Notes under the pieces: model-generated
What the model was told of the DNA's origin: nothing
Database searches by the model: none
The model's input: the letters and a program-made list of their open reading frames with translations, nothing else
Assembly: GCA_008080515.1 (NCBI GenBank)
Contig: VIKH01000007.1
Coordinates: 18,095 to 64,850 of the forward strand
DNA from: Gallionellaceae bacterium
GTDB taxonomy: Bacteria; Pseudomonadota; Gammaproteobacteria; Burkholderiales; Gallionellaceae
DNA: 46,756 bases
Direction: 5' to 3'
Translations under genes and position numbers: made by a program
In this document: in pieces, positions 17,703-27,596 of the stretch
Numbering within the stretch: position 1 is the stretch's first letter
Layout of the letters: each line of letters begins with the position of its first letter

Positions 17703-18803
17703 TCAACTTTCCACCATGCGCCGGATGACGGCGTTGAAGTGGGCGATCCACTCTGGCGCAAACTGGTTGTCGCAGGCATTGATCTCGGCGATGGCGCGCA
17801 CCAGCGAGCGCTGCTCGCCGTGTTGGGCGTATTTCAGCGTCACCGCCTCGAAAGTATCTATGATCGCCAGCAGCTTTGCGCCGGGATTGATCTGGTTATC
17901 CTTCAGACCGCGCGGATAACCGCCGCCACTCACCATCTCGTGATGTTGCAGCACCATCGCCGCCGCCGCCTGCCAGCCAGCCATGCGCTCCAGCAGGCCA
18001 GCGCCTATGCTGGCATGGTCCTGCAGCAACCTTTTTTCCTCTTCCGACAGCTTGTCTGTCTTTAGCCACTTTGCCTCGGGAATGAAAAGCATGCCAATGT
18101 CGTGCATATAGACAGCCGCCTCGAGCTGCAAAGGATCAACCGGTTTGCCGGCGACTGCATTGGTTTCCAGCGCAAGGCGCAATTGCCGGTCGCTACGCCC
18201 GCTGTATTGCGGAGAAAGCCCCTCGTAGCGCAATGCCAGCGAACGGAAAAAGCGCAGGTCGGCGGCATCGTCCTCCGCGTTGCGCACTTGGGCGGAAGCC
18301 AGCCGATTGATGGTTTTCGCGGCGCTGGGCGGGCGAAAACCGGTCACCGCCTCGATTACAAGAACCGCTTGTTCGTCAAGTTTGTCGGCGGGAGCCCCGG
18401 AAAGTTCTTCCAAGCCTCCGACCAACTCGACCAGTTTCAGATGGCTGACCGCGCGCCCTGCCGATAGCGCTTCGGTAGCCAACTCGAGCCGATCCAAAGC
18501 CAGCAGCACGGCCTCGGCAACGGTGCCGGAAAAACCGATCTCGCCGGCGCGCAAGCGTCCGAGCAGCGTCTCGATAGGGTGGGCGATCATCACCCCCATG
18601 TCAATCTTGCACAGGGCCGCATCCCCCTTGACAGTGTGCATGGCGCGAAACAGGTCGGCGATCAGCGCGGCATCGCCGGGCGAATGCTTGAGGCGGGCGA
18701 TGTCGCGCTCGATAAGGGGCGCGTGGTCATTCAACGAGTCGGCAAAATCTTGCAGCGATTCCGCATCCGAAATGCGCGGTTGCAGCAGAGCGGTGGTGTC
18801 CAT
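17703..18803 (-). CDS. HPt domain - HD-GYP domain signalling protein
   Basis: A 366-residue fusion. N-terminal HPt four-helix domain with phospho-accepting H56 in FRAMHTVKGDAAL, so it should receive phosphate from a histidine kinase. The C-terminal HD-GYP domain has HD at 234-235 (YMHDIGMLFIP), H263 (QDHASIG), HHE at 287-289, GYP at 295-297 and D in DTFEAV. HD-GYP proteins hydrolyse cyclic di-GMP. Two usual residues differ: the Lys of HDxGK is Met, and HHExxDG reads HHEMVSG, so activity may be weak or altered. No kinase is adjacent. Confidence 0.85.
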   Translation of the reverse strand: MDTTALLQPRISDAESLQDFADSLNDHAPLIERDIARLKHSPGDAALIADLFRAMHTVKGDAALCKIDMGVMIAHPIETLLGRLRAGEIGFSGTVAEAVLLALDRLELATEALSAGRAVSHLKLVELVGGLEELSGAPADKLDEQAVLVIEAVTGFRPPSAAKTINRLASAQVRNAEDDAADLRFFRSLALRYEGLSPQYSGRSDRQLRLALETNAVAGKPVDPLQLEAAVYMHDIGMLFIPEAKWLKTDKLSEEEKRLLQDHASIGAGLLERMAGWQAAAAMVLQHHEMVSGGGYPRGLKDNQINPGAKLLAIIDTFEAVTLKYAQHGEQRSLVRAIAEINACDNQFAPEWIAHFNAVIRRMVES

Positions 18804-18933
18804 GAGCGGTTTTTTCCGAAATGCCAGTGCTTATTTTGACAGGATACCAGAGAAGCTGAAGTTCCATTTCATCCGCGATACCGGGCCCGCTTGCCGCCAC
18901 CATGCCACGTTTGAGCCGGAGCCTTTTTCCCAG

Positions 18934-19332
18934 TCAATCCCCGTCTGAACCATCACTCTTCTCGTAAAATTTCCGATAAATGGCGGGGCCAAGAGTCAAC
19001 GCCAATACGACCGAACCGGTCGCATAGTAAACCAGCTTCTGGTCAGAAATGCCAAACACGTTGATCGGCAAGCCTATCAGGCAACCAAACGGGTACAGCG
19101 CCATTGCCAGCGCCAGCCCGACCATCGTGGCCGCAGACCCTTTCAGGTTCCAGATGGTTCTTTTCCTGACCATCTCGAAGGGAAGATTCCTGATTTGATC
19201 CGGGGAAAGATTATCCTTGTCGAAGAGGTGATGCCCGCCTTTTCTGCCCAGGGTGAAATGGACTACGATGCCCGGCACGACAATCGCCACGGCGAGCCAG
19301 AACAATATCGAAACCGGAGTCCAATCATTCAT
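18934..19332 (-). CDS. Small membrane protein, unknown function
   Basis: A 132-residue protein with three predicted membrane helices: VSILFWLAVAIVVPGIVVHF, GSAATMVGLALAMALYPFGC (continuing LIGLP) and KLVYYATGSVVLALTLGPAI. A soluble loop of about 35 residues with charged segments (KDNLSPDQIRNLPFEMVRKR) lies between the first two. I do not recognise the family. ATG 19332 gives a sensible N-terminus. Confidence 0.65.
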   Translation of the reverse strand: MNDWTPVSILFWLAVAIVVPGIVVHFTLGRKGGHHLFDKDNLSPDQIRNLPFEMVRKRTIWNLKGSAATMVGLALAMALYPFGCLIGLPINVFGISDQKLVYYATGSVVLALTLGPAIYRKFYEKSDGSDGD

Positions 19333-19401
19333 GCGCGTATCTCCCTTCTTGAAAGCTGCGCGAGCCCCGCGCCTTCGCGTCCCGGTTATCCGGGTTTGGA
19401 A

Positions 19402-19690
19402 CTAATCCAGCAAAGCGTTCAACCCGGCGATATCCTCCTCGGACAGACGCCCCACCGCAGCTTTCAGCTTTACTTGCGCGAGAATGCCGTCAATGCGCGC
19501 CTTGATCAGCCGTTGCCGGCTATCGGCAACCTGCGAAAGCGCGTTGAGGACATCGAGGTTGCGGCGAGTTCCGATTTCCAACCCCATGCGGTTGCCCTCC
19601 AGCGACGAAAGCGAGGACGCCAGGGCGGATTCGAGCGCGAGCGCCTGGGTCAATCCGTTGATAACGCCTAGATAGCTTTGTCTCGCCAAC
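19402..19690 (-). pseudogene. C-terminal fragment of a TolC-family outer-membrane efflux protein
   Basis: The frame encodes the last 95 or so residues of a TolC-like protein: QLARQSYLGVINGLTQALAL, EGNRMGLEIGTRRNLDVLNA and LIKARIDGILAQVKLKAAVG, then a stop at 19402. That covers the final coiled-coil helices; the signal peptide and first three quarters are missing. Homology ends about 15 bases from the radC stop (19704), so a deletion or insertion has joined the tolC end to radC. The frame stays open a little into radC but has no plausible start. Confidence 0.8.
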
Positions 19691-19703
19691 TGGCGGGCAA
19701 CCG

Positions 19704-20378
19704 CTACAAAATCCCCCGCTCGGCAAACGACAGGCATCCCGCTCCCGCCACGATAAAGTGATCGAGTACGCGCACGTCCACCAGCGCCAGCGCCTGCTTC
19801 AGCGCGTCGGTCAGCAGGCGGTCGGACTGGCTCGGCTCGGCTGCGCCGGAAGGGTGGTTGTGCGCGAAAATCACCGCTGCCGCATTGTGGTGCAGGGCGC
19901 GCTTCACCACCTCGCGCGGGTAAACGCTAGTTTGCGCGAGGGTGCCGTGGAACAGCTCTTCGCTGGCGATCACGCGGTGTTGCGCGTCGAGGAAGATGGC
20001 CATGAACACCTCTTGTCCGCGCCCGCGCAGCAGCAGTTGCAGGTAGCTTCGTACCGCGCCCGGAGAATTCAGCGCATCGCCGCAGTGCATTTCCTCCTTC
20101 AGCGCGCGCCGCGCCATTTCCAGCACCGCCTGCAATTGCACGTATTTCGCCTGCCCCATGCCGTGGATTTCGCAAAAATCCTTCTCGGCGGCGGCAAATA
20201 GTTGCGTGAGGTTGCCGAAGCGGGCGAGCAACTCGCGCGCCAGATCCACCGCGCTTTTTCCCTTCACTCCGGTGCGCAGGAAGATGGCGAGCAGTTCCGC
20301 ATCCGAGAGGGCGGCTGCGCCGCGCTCGAGGAGCTTCTCTCTTGGGCGCTCGCCAGCGGGCCAGTCTGTAATCGCCAC
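19704..20378 (-). CDS. radC: RadC-family JAB-domain protein
   Basis: UPF0758 protein of 224 residues, the normal length. N-terminal helix-hairpin-helix part ([36 protein letters not shown]) and C-terminal JAMM/MPN+ motif with AHNHPSG and the later Asp in PSQSD. The molecular role is not settled despite the historic name. Start GTG 20378 ([17 protein letters not shown]) fits the family N-terminus; another GTG lies at 20387. The long open frame upstream to 21476 is the shadow of coaBC. Divergent from coaBC with only 33 bases between starts. Confidence 0.93.
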   Translation of the reverse strand: MAITDWPAGERPREKLLERGAAALSDAELLAIFLRTGVKGKSAVDLARELLARFGNLTQLFAAAEKDFCEIHGMGQAKYVQLQAVLEMARRALKEEMHCGDALNSPGAVRSYLQLLLRGRGQEVFMAIFLDAQHRVIASEELFHGTLAQTSVYPREVVKRALHHNAAAVIFAHNHPSGAAEPSQSDRLLTDALKQALALVDVRVLDHFIVAGAGCLSFAERGIL

Positions 20379-20411
20379 CGCATTCACTTTCTTGTTAAGA
20401 TGCGGGGCATT

Positions 20412-21677
20412 ATGGGACAAAGCCAAACAAAACGCACGGTGCCGGAAAAGCGGATCATTCTCGGCGTCACTGGCGGTATCGCGGCCTACAAGGCGGCGGA
20501 GTTGGCGCGCCTGCTGATCCAACAGGGCATCGGAGTGCAGGTTGCGATGACCGAAGCGGCGACACGGTTCATCACACCTCTGGCGATGCAGGCGCTCACC
20601 GGACATCCGGTGCTGGTCAACCAGTGGGATGCCGCCGACAACGGCATGGCGCACATCGGCGCCAGCCGCGCCGCCGATGCCATCGTGATCGCTCCGGCCA
20701 CAGCGGATTTCATCGCCAAGCTGGCGCACGGACTGGCGGGCGATTTGCTGTCTGCGCTGTGCCTCGCGCGCGATTGCCCGCTGCTGCTGGCTCCGGCGAT
20801 GAATAAGCAAATGTGGGAAAACCCCGCCACGCAACGCAACATCGCACAACTGCTTGCGGATAGCGCGACTGTCCTCGGTCCATGCAGCGGCGCGCAGGCA
20901 TGCGGCGAGGAAGGCATGGGGCGGATGCTGGAGGCGGAAGAGCTGGCGCGGGAAGTGATGGCGTTTCTGCAAGTCGGTGGCCCCGTTGGCGAGCGCTCCC
21001 CCACCCCAACCCTTCCCCCGGAACGGAGGGAGCTGAACGGTGTAAAAATCCTCGTGACTGCCGGGCCGACTTACGAGGCGATAGATGCGGTGCGCGGCAT
21101 CACCAACCGCAGTTCCGGAAAAATGGGTTACGCCGTGGTGCAGGCCGCGCTGGAGATGGGTGCGGAGGTGACGCTGGTCTCCGGCCCGACCGCGCTGGAT
21201 AAACCGCCTGGCGCGCGGACAGTGGATGTCACCAGCGCAGCGGAAATGTTTGAGGCAGTCAAACAACGCGCGGCAGATGCCGATATTTTCGTCGGCGTTG
21301 CGGCGGTAGCCGACTACCGCGCAGCGCAACCCAGTACGCAGAAGATCAAGAAAGGCGACGGCAAACTGACGCTGGAACTGCTGCCCAACCCGGACATCCT
21401 GGCTTATGTGGCCGGGTTGCCAAAACCGCCGTTTTGCGTGGGGTTCGCGGCGGAGAGCGAAAAGCTGCACGAGCACGCCGCAGCCAAGCGCGCGGCAAAA
21501 AAAATTCCGCTGCTTGCCGCAAACCTCGCGCAGCAGGCCATCGGTGCGGATGAAAACGAGCTGATCTTATTTGACGATGCGGGCGAACACCTGCTGCCGC
21601 GCGCGGACAAACTGGCGCAGGCACGCGCGCTGCTGCGGCACACCGCCAAACTTTACCGGCAAGGAAACCTGCGATGA
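20412..21677 (+). CDS. coaBC: Bifunctional phosphopantothenoylcysteine decarboxylase/synthetase CoaBC
   Basis: Two steps of coenzyme A synthesis: joining 4'-phosphopantothenate to Cys (CoaB) and decarboxylating the product (CoaC). CoaC domain first ([20 protein letters not shown] for FMN binding; [15 protein letters not shown]; the Cys loop [10 protein letters not shown]), then CoaB ([37 protein letters not shown]; late Lys in [11 protein letters not shown]). Between the domains, about residues 193-212, is an extra Pro-rich stretch [16 protein letters not shown] that ordinary CoaBC lacks and that resembles a dispersed repeat. ATG 20412 chosen; an in-frame ATG at 20400 is possible. The dut start overlaps its end by 4 bases. 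Confidence 0.95.
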   Translation: MGQSQTKRTVPEKRIILGVTGGIAAYKAAELARLLIQQGIGVQVAMTEAATRFITPLAMQALTGHPVLVNQWDAADNGMAHIGASRAADAIVIAPATADFIAKLAHGLAGDLLSALCLARDCPLLLAPAMNKQMWENPATQRNIAQLLADSATVLGPCSGAQACGEEGMGRMLEAEELAREVMAFLQVGGPVGERSPTPTLPPERRELNGVKILVTAGPTYEAIDAVRGITNRSSGKMGYAVVQAALEMGAEVTLVSGPTALDKPPGARTVDVTSAAEMFEAVKQRAADADIFVGVAAVADYRAAQPSTQKIKKGDGKLTLELLPNPDILAYVAGLPKPPFCVGFAAESEKLHEHAAAKRAAKKIPLLAANLAQQAIGADENELILFDDAGEHLLPRADKLAQARALLRHTAKLYRQGNLR

Positions 21678-22126
21678 AGAAAACCGTTGACGTAAAAATC
21701 CTCGACCCGCGCCTGCACGACAACCCGCCGGCCTACGCCACGCCCGGTTCGGCGGGGATAGACTTGCGCGCCTGCATAGACGGCAGCATGGTGATCCAAC
21801 CCGGCCAGTGCGAGCTGGTTCCGAGCGGCATCGCCATCCACTTGGGTGACCCGCACTGCGCGGCGATGATCCTGCCGCGCTCCGGTCTCGGGCACAAGCA
21901 CGGCATCGTGCTGGGCAACCTGGTCGGTCTGATTGATTCGGATTATCAGGGGCAGATTTTTGTTTCGATCTGGAACCGCGGCCACCACCCCTTCACGCTG
22001 ATGCCGCTGGAGCGCATGGCGCAACTGGTGATCGTACCGGTGCTGCAATTGCGGCTCAACATCGTCGAGGAATTCCCGCCAAGCCAGCGCGGCAGCGGCG
22101 GCTTCGGCAGCACGGGGAAGCATTAA
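21674..22126 (+). CDS. dut: dUTP diphosphatase
   Basis: Hydrolyses dUTP to dUMP, keeping uracil out of DNA. 150 residues with the five trimeric dUTPase motifs: [10 protein letters not shown] (1), [10 protein letters not shown] (2), [11 protein letters not shown] (3), [12 protein letters not shown] (4) and the C-terminal [12 protein letters not shown] (5). The ATG overlaps the coaBC stop (ATGA), giving translational coupling, and coaBC-dut is a common pairing. Confidence 0.97.
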   Translation: MKKTVDVKILDPRLHDNPPAYATPGSAGIDLRACIDGSMVIQPGQCELVPSGIAIHLGDPHCAAMILPRSGLGHKHGIVLGNLVGLIDSDYQGQIFVSIWNRGHHPFTLMPLERMAQLVIVPVLQLRLNIVEEFPPSQRGSGGFGSTGKH

Positions 22127-22566
22127 CCTTAAGAAATCAGTCGTCCGCGAAACTACACGAACAAACTCAAAAAGCATTTCTTGTGGTTGTACGATGCTCG
22201 GTTGGCGAGCCTCTATGAGGACATGCGTGGACACCCTATTGATCCGGCATATAAACAGTATCAGTTCCGTCATTCCGGGCTTGACCCGGAATCCAGCGAT
22301 AACAAACATCGGCTATCACACAGGAACCGCGAGGCAACCCAGCACAAAAACAGGGTTTGTTACTGTGCATCCCGGCACCATGGTAATTGACTCGACAGGC
22401 GGCGAAGTGCCAATAGGCCATGTCACCAGCGCAATCGACAACTCTGCGGAGCGGGAACTGATACTGAAAACACGCGCGTTCTTAAACGCGCCGGATGTTT
22501 TGAGTTTTAGGCATGAGACCAGTATTCACGGCATGTAAGGTGTTGCCGGTAAACCAAAACCGCTAA
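22127..22566. other. Gap with a possible gene remnant and a palindromic repeat
   Basis: No intact gene. Around 22153-22265 one frame gives a protein-like stretch (NYTNKLKKHFLWLYDARLAS), and around 22360-22540 another frame gives GTMVIDSTGGEVPIGHVTSA ending in a stop; both look like pieces of coding sequence that I cannot identify. Between them lies the hairpin ATTCCGGG-CTTGA-CCCGGAAT (22272-22292), a typical dispersed intergenic repeat. Confidence 0.4.
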
Positions 22567-23595
22567 TCAGCGCTCGAGTGTCAGGTCCATCTCGGTGTAA
22601 TCCCCTTTGCGCACCGATACCTTTTCGGCCACCATCCGGTAGCCTTCCAGCTTGACGCTGACAGTGTGTACGCCCGGATCAATTTCCAGACGCAAGGGCG
22701 ACAGGCCGTAGTACACGCTATCCAGATAAACCTTGGCGCGCCCCGGTATGGTATTGACGAGCAACATGCCGTTTGCCGCACTGGAGAGCGGCTGGCTGGC
22801 CGGAGCGGGCGCAGCAACTCGCGCTGCGGACAGCAGCGGTGCCGGTTGTGCGGCAGCGCCTGGCACCGGCTGCGCGGCGGCTGGCGGCGCCACCAGCACG
22901 GTCACGCCGGGAATGGGTTTGGTGCCGGGGGTCAGGTTGAACAGCTCGGGGCGCGACGCCATCAGGCTGGAGCTGATTGCTTCGACCGTTTTTTCGGTGA
23001 CAATGCCGAGTTCCTTGCGCAGATAGCCGACAACATCTTTTTTGTTGTTGCCGGAAATACCCGCAAAGCGGTCATTTTTTTCCACCACCACGCCCGACCA
23101 CACGACGGCACCTGTGCTCAATTCTTTCAGCGTGGTTTCAACCATGATCGAAATTTCGTCGCGATCCTTGACGTCCAGCGACAGCTCCTTCACCGAACCG
23201 CTCAACTCGAACAAGGCGTTGCTGTTTTGCGCTTCGCTCACCTGATACCCGGCGTCATCCAGGCGCGCTTTCATCGCGCCCGTCACCGTTGCCGCCACAT
23301 CCTGGTCGAGGTTGATATCCTTGCCGCTCATGCCGGATACCCGGTCGGCGCCGGTCCCGACTGTGCGCGAACTGGCGGCCTTGCGCGCATCCGCGTAACG
23401 GGTGACGCGGATGGTGGCGGCATATTTCATCAGGGGAGCGTTGGGGTTGGCCTTCTTGTTCGCGCTTTCGGCAATATGGATGGCGCTGTCGCCGCCACCG
23501 CCGAACCAGCCGGTAGGAATGCTGGGCATGGAGCAGCCCGCAGCAAACAGCACCAGCAATGGAAGTGAAACCCGCAGCAACAGTCGTTTCATCAT
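22567..23595 (-). CDS. Lipoprotein with C-terminal PEGA domain
   Basis: A 342-residue outer-envelope protein. The signal peptide MMKRLLLRVSLPLLVLFAAG precedes the lipid-bearing Cys (AAGCSMP). The middle (about 40-240) contains VRVTRYADARKAASSRTVGT and a CsgG/DUF-like region with EISIMVETTLKELSTGAVVW. A Pro/Ala-rich linker (PPAAAQPVPGAAAQPAPLLS) leads to a PEGA domain (about 275-342, VNTIPGRAKVYLDSVYYGLS). PEGA domains are found on surface proteins; function unknown. The extra upstream open frame to 23820 has no signal and is ignored. Confidence 0.82.
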   Translation of the reverse strand: MMKRLLLRVSLPLLVLFAAGCSMPSIPTGWFGGGGDSAIHIAESANKKANPNAPLMKYAATIRVTRYADARKAASSRTVGTGADRVSGMSGKDINLDQDVAATVTGAMKARLDDAGYQVSEAQNSNALFELSGSVKELSLDVKDRDEISIMVETTLKELSTGAVVWSGVVVEKNDRFAGISGNNKKDVVGYLRKELGIVTEKTVEAISSSLMASRPELFNLTPGTKPIPGVTVLVAPPAAAQPVPGAAAQPAPLLSAARVAAPAPASQPLSSAANGMLLVNTIPGRAKVYLDSVYYGLSPLRLEIDPGVHTVSVKLEGYRMVAEKVSVRKGDYTEMDLTLER

Positions 23596-23704
23596 GGCCG
23601 CCAGAAGAATGCGAAGGCGGGAGTATAACAAAGAGCGAGAGAGCAACCAAAGCCACCGCATGGCTCTGGTTGGCGCAAAAAATGGGGTATTGACAGGGGG
23701 GCTG

Positions 23705-24298
23705 CTAATGGGAGCCAGCCTGCTGCTCGATCCGTGCAAAGGTCTGCGTGATATCGCCCTCCACGGCCTGTATGCCCAACTGGCGCGCGATCTGCGTCGC
23801 GGAAAACAGGCCGCGCACAACCTGGTTGCCGTCGCCGCCCTCCTCGATCACGATACCGTGGTGGCGCTTGGCCTGCTTCAGGGTAGCCACAATCTGGCCT
23901 ACTCTGGCACCGGCGACATCCGGCAGTTTCATGACTTCCAGCTCGCGCTGCGTGGTCATCACGTCGCGCACCAGAATGTCGGCACGGGTGCCGCCCATGT
24001 GTTGCAGGAAACGGATGGGCTTGTCGCCCAGAATGTCGGTCGCGGTAATCAGGCCGGCCACCTTGTCGGCGTCGTCCAGCGCCAGCAACATGCGCACGCC
24101 GTAACGGATCATCCGGGCGTTGGCGCTGTCCATGGAAGCCTTGGCCCGCACGTTGATCACCGATACCACTTTCAGGTCGGTCATCACGCTGAACGCGGGG
24201 TCGTCCAGCGTCACCCGTTCCGGCAACTGCTGCGCGGGGCGGGCAAACGACGTGCTGGCTTTGAGCGGGTACGCCGCGAGGGGAGTATATTTTTTCAT
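23705..24298 (-). CDS. CBS-domain protein
   Basis: A 197-residue soluble protein with two CBS motifs: one around 55-95 (ASMDSANARMIRYGVRMLLA followed by AGLITATDILGDKP) and one around 135-180 (VGQIVATLKQAKRHHGIVIE, then VRGLFSATQIARQLG). CBS pairs bind adenine nucleotides and act as energy sensors. The N-terminal 35 residues are distinctive. Located between rppH and the PEGA lipoprotein, same strand. Confidence 0.83.
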   Translation of the reverse strand: MKKYTPLAAYPLKASTSFARPAQQLPERVTLDDPAFSVMTDLKVVSVINVRAKASMDSANARMIRYGVRMLLALDDADKVAGLITATDILGDKPIRFLQHMGGTRADILVRDVMTTQRELEVMKLPDVAGARVGQIVATLKQAKRHHGIVIEEGGDGNQVVRGLFSATQIARQLGIQAVEGDITQTFARIEQQAGSH

Positions 24299-24334
24299 AG
24301 TAAGTTGTGCCCTAAAAATTTGCGGCTTCGTGGA

Positions 24335-24859
24335 TTAGCCGCCTCTTGAAATTTGCCTGCCAACATCATGGCGTTTCGCGTGCTTGAGCGGCGGCAGGTA
24401 GCGCACCAGCTCGTTCAAGGCCAGGCAATACACATCCCGCTTGAACTCGATCACGCTGTCCATCTCGATCCAGTAGTCGGCCCAGCGCCAGGCGTCAAAC
24501 TCGGGGTGCCCCGAGGCGCGCAGGCAGACATCGCAATCGCGCCCTATCAGGCGCAACAGAAACCAGATCTGCTTCTGCCCCTTGTAGCTGCCGCGCCATT
24601 CGCGCCTTACCCACTGCTGCGGCACCTCGTAGCGCATCCATTCGCGCGTGCGGCCAAGTATCTGCACGTGGCAAGGCTTCAGCCCCGTCTCCTCCTGCAA
24701 TTCGCGGTACATCGCCTGCTCCGGCGATTCGCCGTGCTGGATGCCGCCTTGCGGGAACTGCCACGAGTCCTGCCTGATGCGTTTGCCCCAAAATACCTGA
24801 TTCTTGGCGTTAGCTAGAATGATGCCGACATTGGGGCGGTAACCGTCGCGGTCAACCAT
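24335..24859 (-). CDS. rppH: RNA pyrophosphohydrolase RppH
   Basis: Nudix enzyme that removes pyrophosphate from mRNA 5' ends and starts decay. From ATG 24859 ([20 protein letters not shown]) it is 174 residues. The Nudix box [23 protein letters not shown] has the three metal-binding Glu of [22 protein letters not shown] and [10 protein letters not shown] are family hallmarks. An in-frame ATG at 24904 would add 15 non-conserved residues. Divergent from proS, a frequent pair in betaproteobacteria. Confidence 0.96.
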   Translation of the reverse strand: MVDRDGYRPNVGIILANAKNQVFWGKRIRQDSWQFPQGGIQHGESPEQAMYRELQEETGLKPCHVQILGRTREWMRYEVPQQWVRREWRGSYKGQKQIWFLLRLIGRDCDVCLRASGHPEFDAWRWADYWIEMDSVIEFKRDVYCLALNELVRYLPPLKHAKRHDVGRQISRGG

Positions 24860-25005
24860 CTTCGCCACCTGTTCGGTTAATTTCGATGGTCTGGATTTTT
24901 CCACATTTCTCGCCGCGTGAAAAGCGGCTTTATCAATAATCGGTGCAGCGCGCCCGCTGTTCCCGGTAAAATTGACGCCCTTAATTCATTTGCAAGAAGA
25001 ACACC

Positions 25006-26706
25006 ATGCGCGTTTCGCAATTTTTTATCTCCACCTTGAAGGAAGCCCCCGCCGAAGCCGAGCTGGTCAGCCACCGCCTGATGCTGCGCGCCGGTTACAT
25101 CAGGAAGCTGGCGAGCGGCCTTTATACCTGGATGCCGCTCGGCCTGCGCGTGCTGCGCAAGGTGGAGAACATCGTGCGCGAGGAAATGGATAAAAGCGGC
25201 GGCATCGAGCTGCTGATGCCCGCGGTGCAGCCCGCCGAGCTGTGGCAGGAAACCGGACGCTGGGACGTGTTCGGCCCGCAGATGCTGAAAATCACGGATC
25301 GCCACGAAAACCTGTTCTGCTTCGGGCCCACCCACGAGGAAGTCATCACCGACATCGCGCGCCGCGAAGTAAAAAGCTACCGCCAGTTGCCGCTGAATTT
25401 CTACCAGATCCAGACCAAATTCCGCGACGAAGTGCGCCCCCGCTTCGGCGTGATGCGCGCGCGCGAGTTCGTGATGAAGGACGCTTACTCCTTTCACGCC
25501 AGCTACGACAGCCTGGAGCAAACCTACCGCGCCATGCATGAAACCTACAGCCGCATCTTCACCCGCCTCGGCCTGCAATTCCGCGCCGTGGCGGCGGATA
25601 CCGGCGCCATCGGGGGTTCCGGCTCGCACGAATTCCACGTGCTGGCGGATTCCGGCGAAGACGCGCTGGCGTACTGCCCCGCTTCCGGCTACGCCGCAAA
25701 CGTGGAAATGGCCGAGGCGGTCGCGCCCGCCGCGCCGCGCGGGGCGGCGGGCCAGGCGTTGGAAAAAGTCATCACCCCCGGTCAGAAAACCATAGAAGAA
25801 GTCGCCACATTCCTCGGCGTGCCACCGCAAAACGTGATGAAAAGCATCGCGGTGGTGGATAGCTACGGCAACTTTACCCTACTGCTGTTGCGCGGCGACC
25901 ATACACTGAACGAAATCAAAGCAAGCAAGGTGCTGGGCGAATTCCGGTTTGCCACGGAAGAGGAAATCCAGCACAACATGGGCTGCCGCCCAGGCTATAT
26001 CGGCCCCGCAGCAACCGGGGTACGCGTCCTCGCCGACCGCTCCGCCGCCGCAATGTGCAATTTCGTCTGCGGCGCCAACGACGACGGCTTCCACTACACC
26101 GGTGCCAATTTTGGGCGCGACGCCCACCTGGATGAAACGGGTATTCACGACCTGCGCAACGTGGTTGCGGGCGACCCCAGCCCGGACGGCATGGGCCATC
26201 TGGAATTGTGCCGCGGCATCGAAGTCGGCCACATCTTCCAGTTGCGCACCAAATATTCGGAGGCGCTCAAGGCGACCTTCCTCAACGAAAACGGCCAGGC
26301 GCAAGTGATGGAAATGGGCTGCTACGGCATCGGCGTATCGCGCATCGTCGCCGCCGCCATCGAGCAGAATTACGACGAGCGCGGCATCACCCTGCCCGCC
26401 GCGATGGCCCCGTTCGCGGTCGCCATCGCCCCCATCGGCATCAAGAAAAGCGCGGCGGTGCGCGCGGCGGCAGAACAGCTGTACGGCGAACTGGTCGCGG
26501 CGGGCGTCGAGGTGCTGCTGGACGACCGCGACGAGCGCCCCGGCGTGATGTTTGCCGACCTCGAACTGATCGGCATCCCGCACCGCATCGTTATCGGCGA
26601 GCGCGGACTGAAAGAAGGCTCCGTGGAATACAAGGGGCGGCGCGACCCGGAAGCGCAACCGATACCCTTGCAAGATATCGCCAAGCTCGTACAATCGAAA
26701 CTGTGA
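25006..26706 (+). CDS. proS: Prolyl-tRNA synthetase
   Basis: Charges tRNA-Pro. The 566-residue bacterial (ProS type 1) enzyme has motif 1 ([16 protein letters not shown]), motif 2 ([20 protein letters not shown]), the INS editing domain (about 224-405, with [20 protein letters not shown]), motif 3 ([20 protein letters not shown]) and the anticodon-binding domain ([20 protein letters not shown]). ATG 25006 after AAGAAGAACACC. Confidence 0.98.
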   Translation: MRVSQFFISTLKEAPAEAELVSHRLMLRAGYIRKLASGLYTWMPLGLRVLRKVENIVREEMDKSGGIELLMPAVQPAELWQETGRWDVFGPQMLKITDRHENLFCFGPTHEEVITDIARREVKSYRQLPLNFYQIQTKFRDEVRPRFGVMRAREFVMKDAYSFHASYDSLEQTYRAMHETYSRIFTRLGLQFRAVAADTGAIGGSGSHEFHVLADSGEDALAYCPASGYAANVEMAEAVAPAAPRGAAGQALEKVITPGQKTIEEVATFLGVPPQNVMKSIAVVDSYGNFTLLLLRGDHTLNEIKASKVLGEFRFATEEEIQHNMGCRPGYIGPAATGVRVLADRSAAAMCNFVCGANDDGFHYTGANFGRDAHLDETGIHDLRNVVAGDPSPDGMGHLELCRGIEVGHIFQLRTKYSEALKATFLNENGQAQVMEMGCYGIGVSRIVAAAIEQNYDERGITLPAAMAPFAVAIAPIGIKKSAAVRAAAEQLYGELVAAGVEVLLDDRDERPGVMFADLELIGIPHRIVIGERGLKEGSVEYKGRRDPEAQPIPLQDIAKLVQSKL

Positions 26707-27359
26707 AGTTACTCCGGAAAATTTGTTTGCCCTTCCTCGCGCCGCCGTTGCTGGCAGGCGGGCTGTTGTTCGCCCCTGCGGCGCAGGGCGGCGCACAGGA
26801 CTACCAGCCGCTCTCGGCAAGCGTGCGCGGTGTGCTGCACCACGCCGTTTCAGATCAGGCCGTATCCGGTTCCGTTTTCGGCTCGCAACCGGAAGCCGAT
26901 GCCTGGCTGGCAGGCATGTCGCGCCACCTGCAAAGGCGCATTCCGGATCAGGACGCGCGCATGGATTTTCTCAATACCGTGCATTACGAGGCCCGGCGCG
27001 CGGGGCTGGATCCGCAGATGGTACTGGGGCTGATCGAGGTGGAAAGCGGTTTCCGGAAATACGCCGTCTCTGGCGCGGGCGCGCGCGGCTACATGCAGGT
27101 GATGCCGTTCTGGGTGAAGGAGATCGGCGCGAAAGGGCATAACCTGTTCCACCTGCGCACCAACCTGCGCTACGGCTGCACCATCCTGCGCCACTACCTG
27201 GACATGGAAAACGGCGAGCTCTACCGCGCGCTGGGCCGCTACAACGGAAGCCTGGGCCGACCGGAGTACCCCAACCTGGTACGCGCTGCCTGGCACAAAT
27301 ACCGCGACACCGCCCACCGCGCCGACACCCTTAAAATCAAACAACCCGCTGCCGGCTGA
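26703..27359 (+). CDS. Lytic murein transglycosylase (SLT family)
   Basis: Cleaves peptidoglycan glycan strands in the periplasm. GTG 26703 overlaps the proS stop by 4 bases; 218 residues. The signal peptide [20 protein letters not shown] (ends near AAQG) is followed by a spacer and the SLT domain: catalytic Glu in [20 protein letters not shown], then [21 protein letters not shown] and the late Tyr/Asn in LGRYNGSLG. Co-transcription with proS is a common betaproteobacterial arrangement. Confidence 0.9.
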   Translation: MKLLRKICLPFLAPPLLAGGLLFAPAAQGGAQDYQPLSASVRGVLHHAVSDQAVSGSVFGSQPEADAWLAGMSRHLQRRIPDQDARMDFLNTVHYEARRAGLDPQMVLGLIEVESGFRKYAVSGAGARGYMQVMPFWVKEIGAKGHNLFHLRTNLRYGCTILRHYLDMENGELYRALGRYNGSLGRPEYPNLVRAAWHKYRDTAHRADTLKIKQPAAG

Positions 27360-27596
27360 AGGTTTGTGCCCGGCGTGGTCGGCCCTGTTGCTGGCACAGG
27401 CAGAAACAAATCGAACATGACCTTCCCTCGGTTTTTCGTCTTCCTATAGGTGGGTTTCATGCCACCAGTTTTTCATATTTCTGAGCGTTGAACCGGTCGT
27501 CCAGAAACTGCATCCTCATCTTCCTTTCCAATGGGATCGTTAATTTTACGTCACCCTTGGAAGACGATTTTTCGGGGGAAGGTCAGGGCGGGCATC
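27360..27596. other. Gap with two tiny unassigned frames
   Basis: On the minus strand a 20-codon frame at 27457-27519 (MRMQFLDDRFNAQKYEKLVA) has a good ribosome site (GGAAAGGAAG) and its TGA overlaps an ATG that opens a second small frame (MKPTYRKTKNRGKVMFDLFL). I cannot tell whether these are real or remnants. Nothing else seen. Confidence 0.3.

Noticed and set aside
20387-21476. Long upstream extension of the radC frame
   Set aside because: Antisense to coaBC; radC homology begins only at [17 protein letters not shown] (20378).
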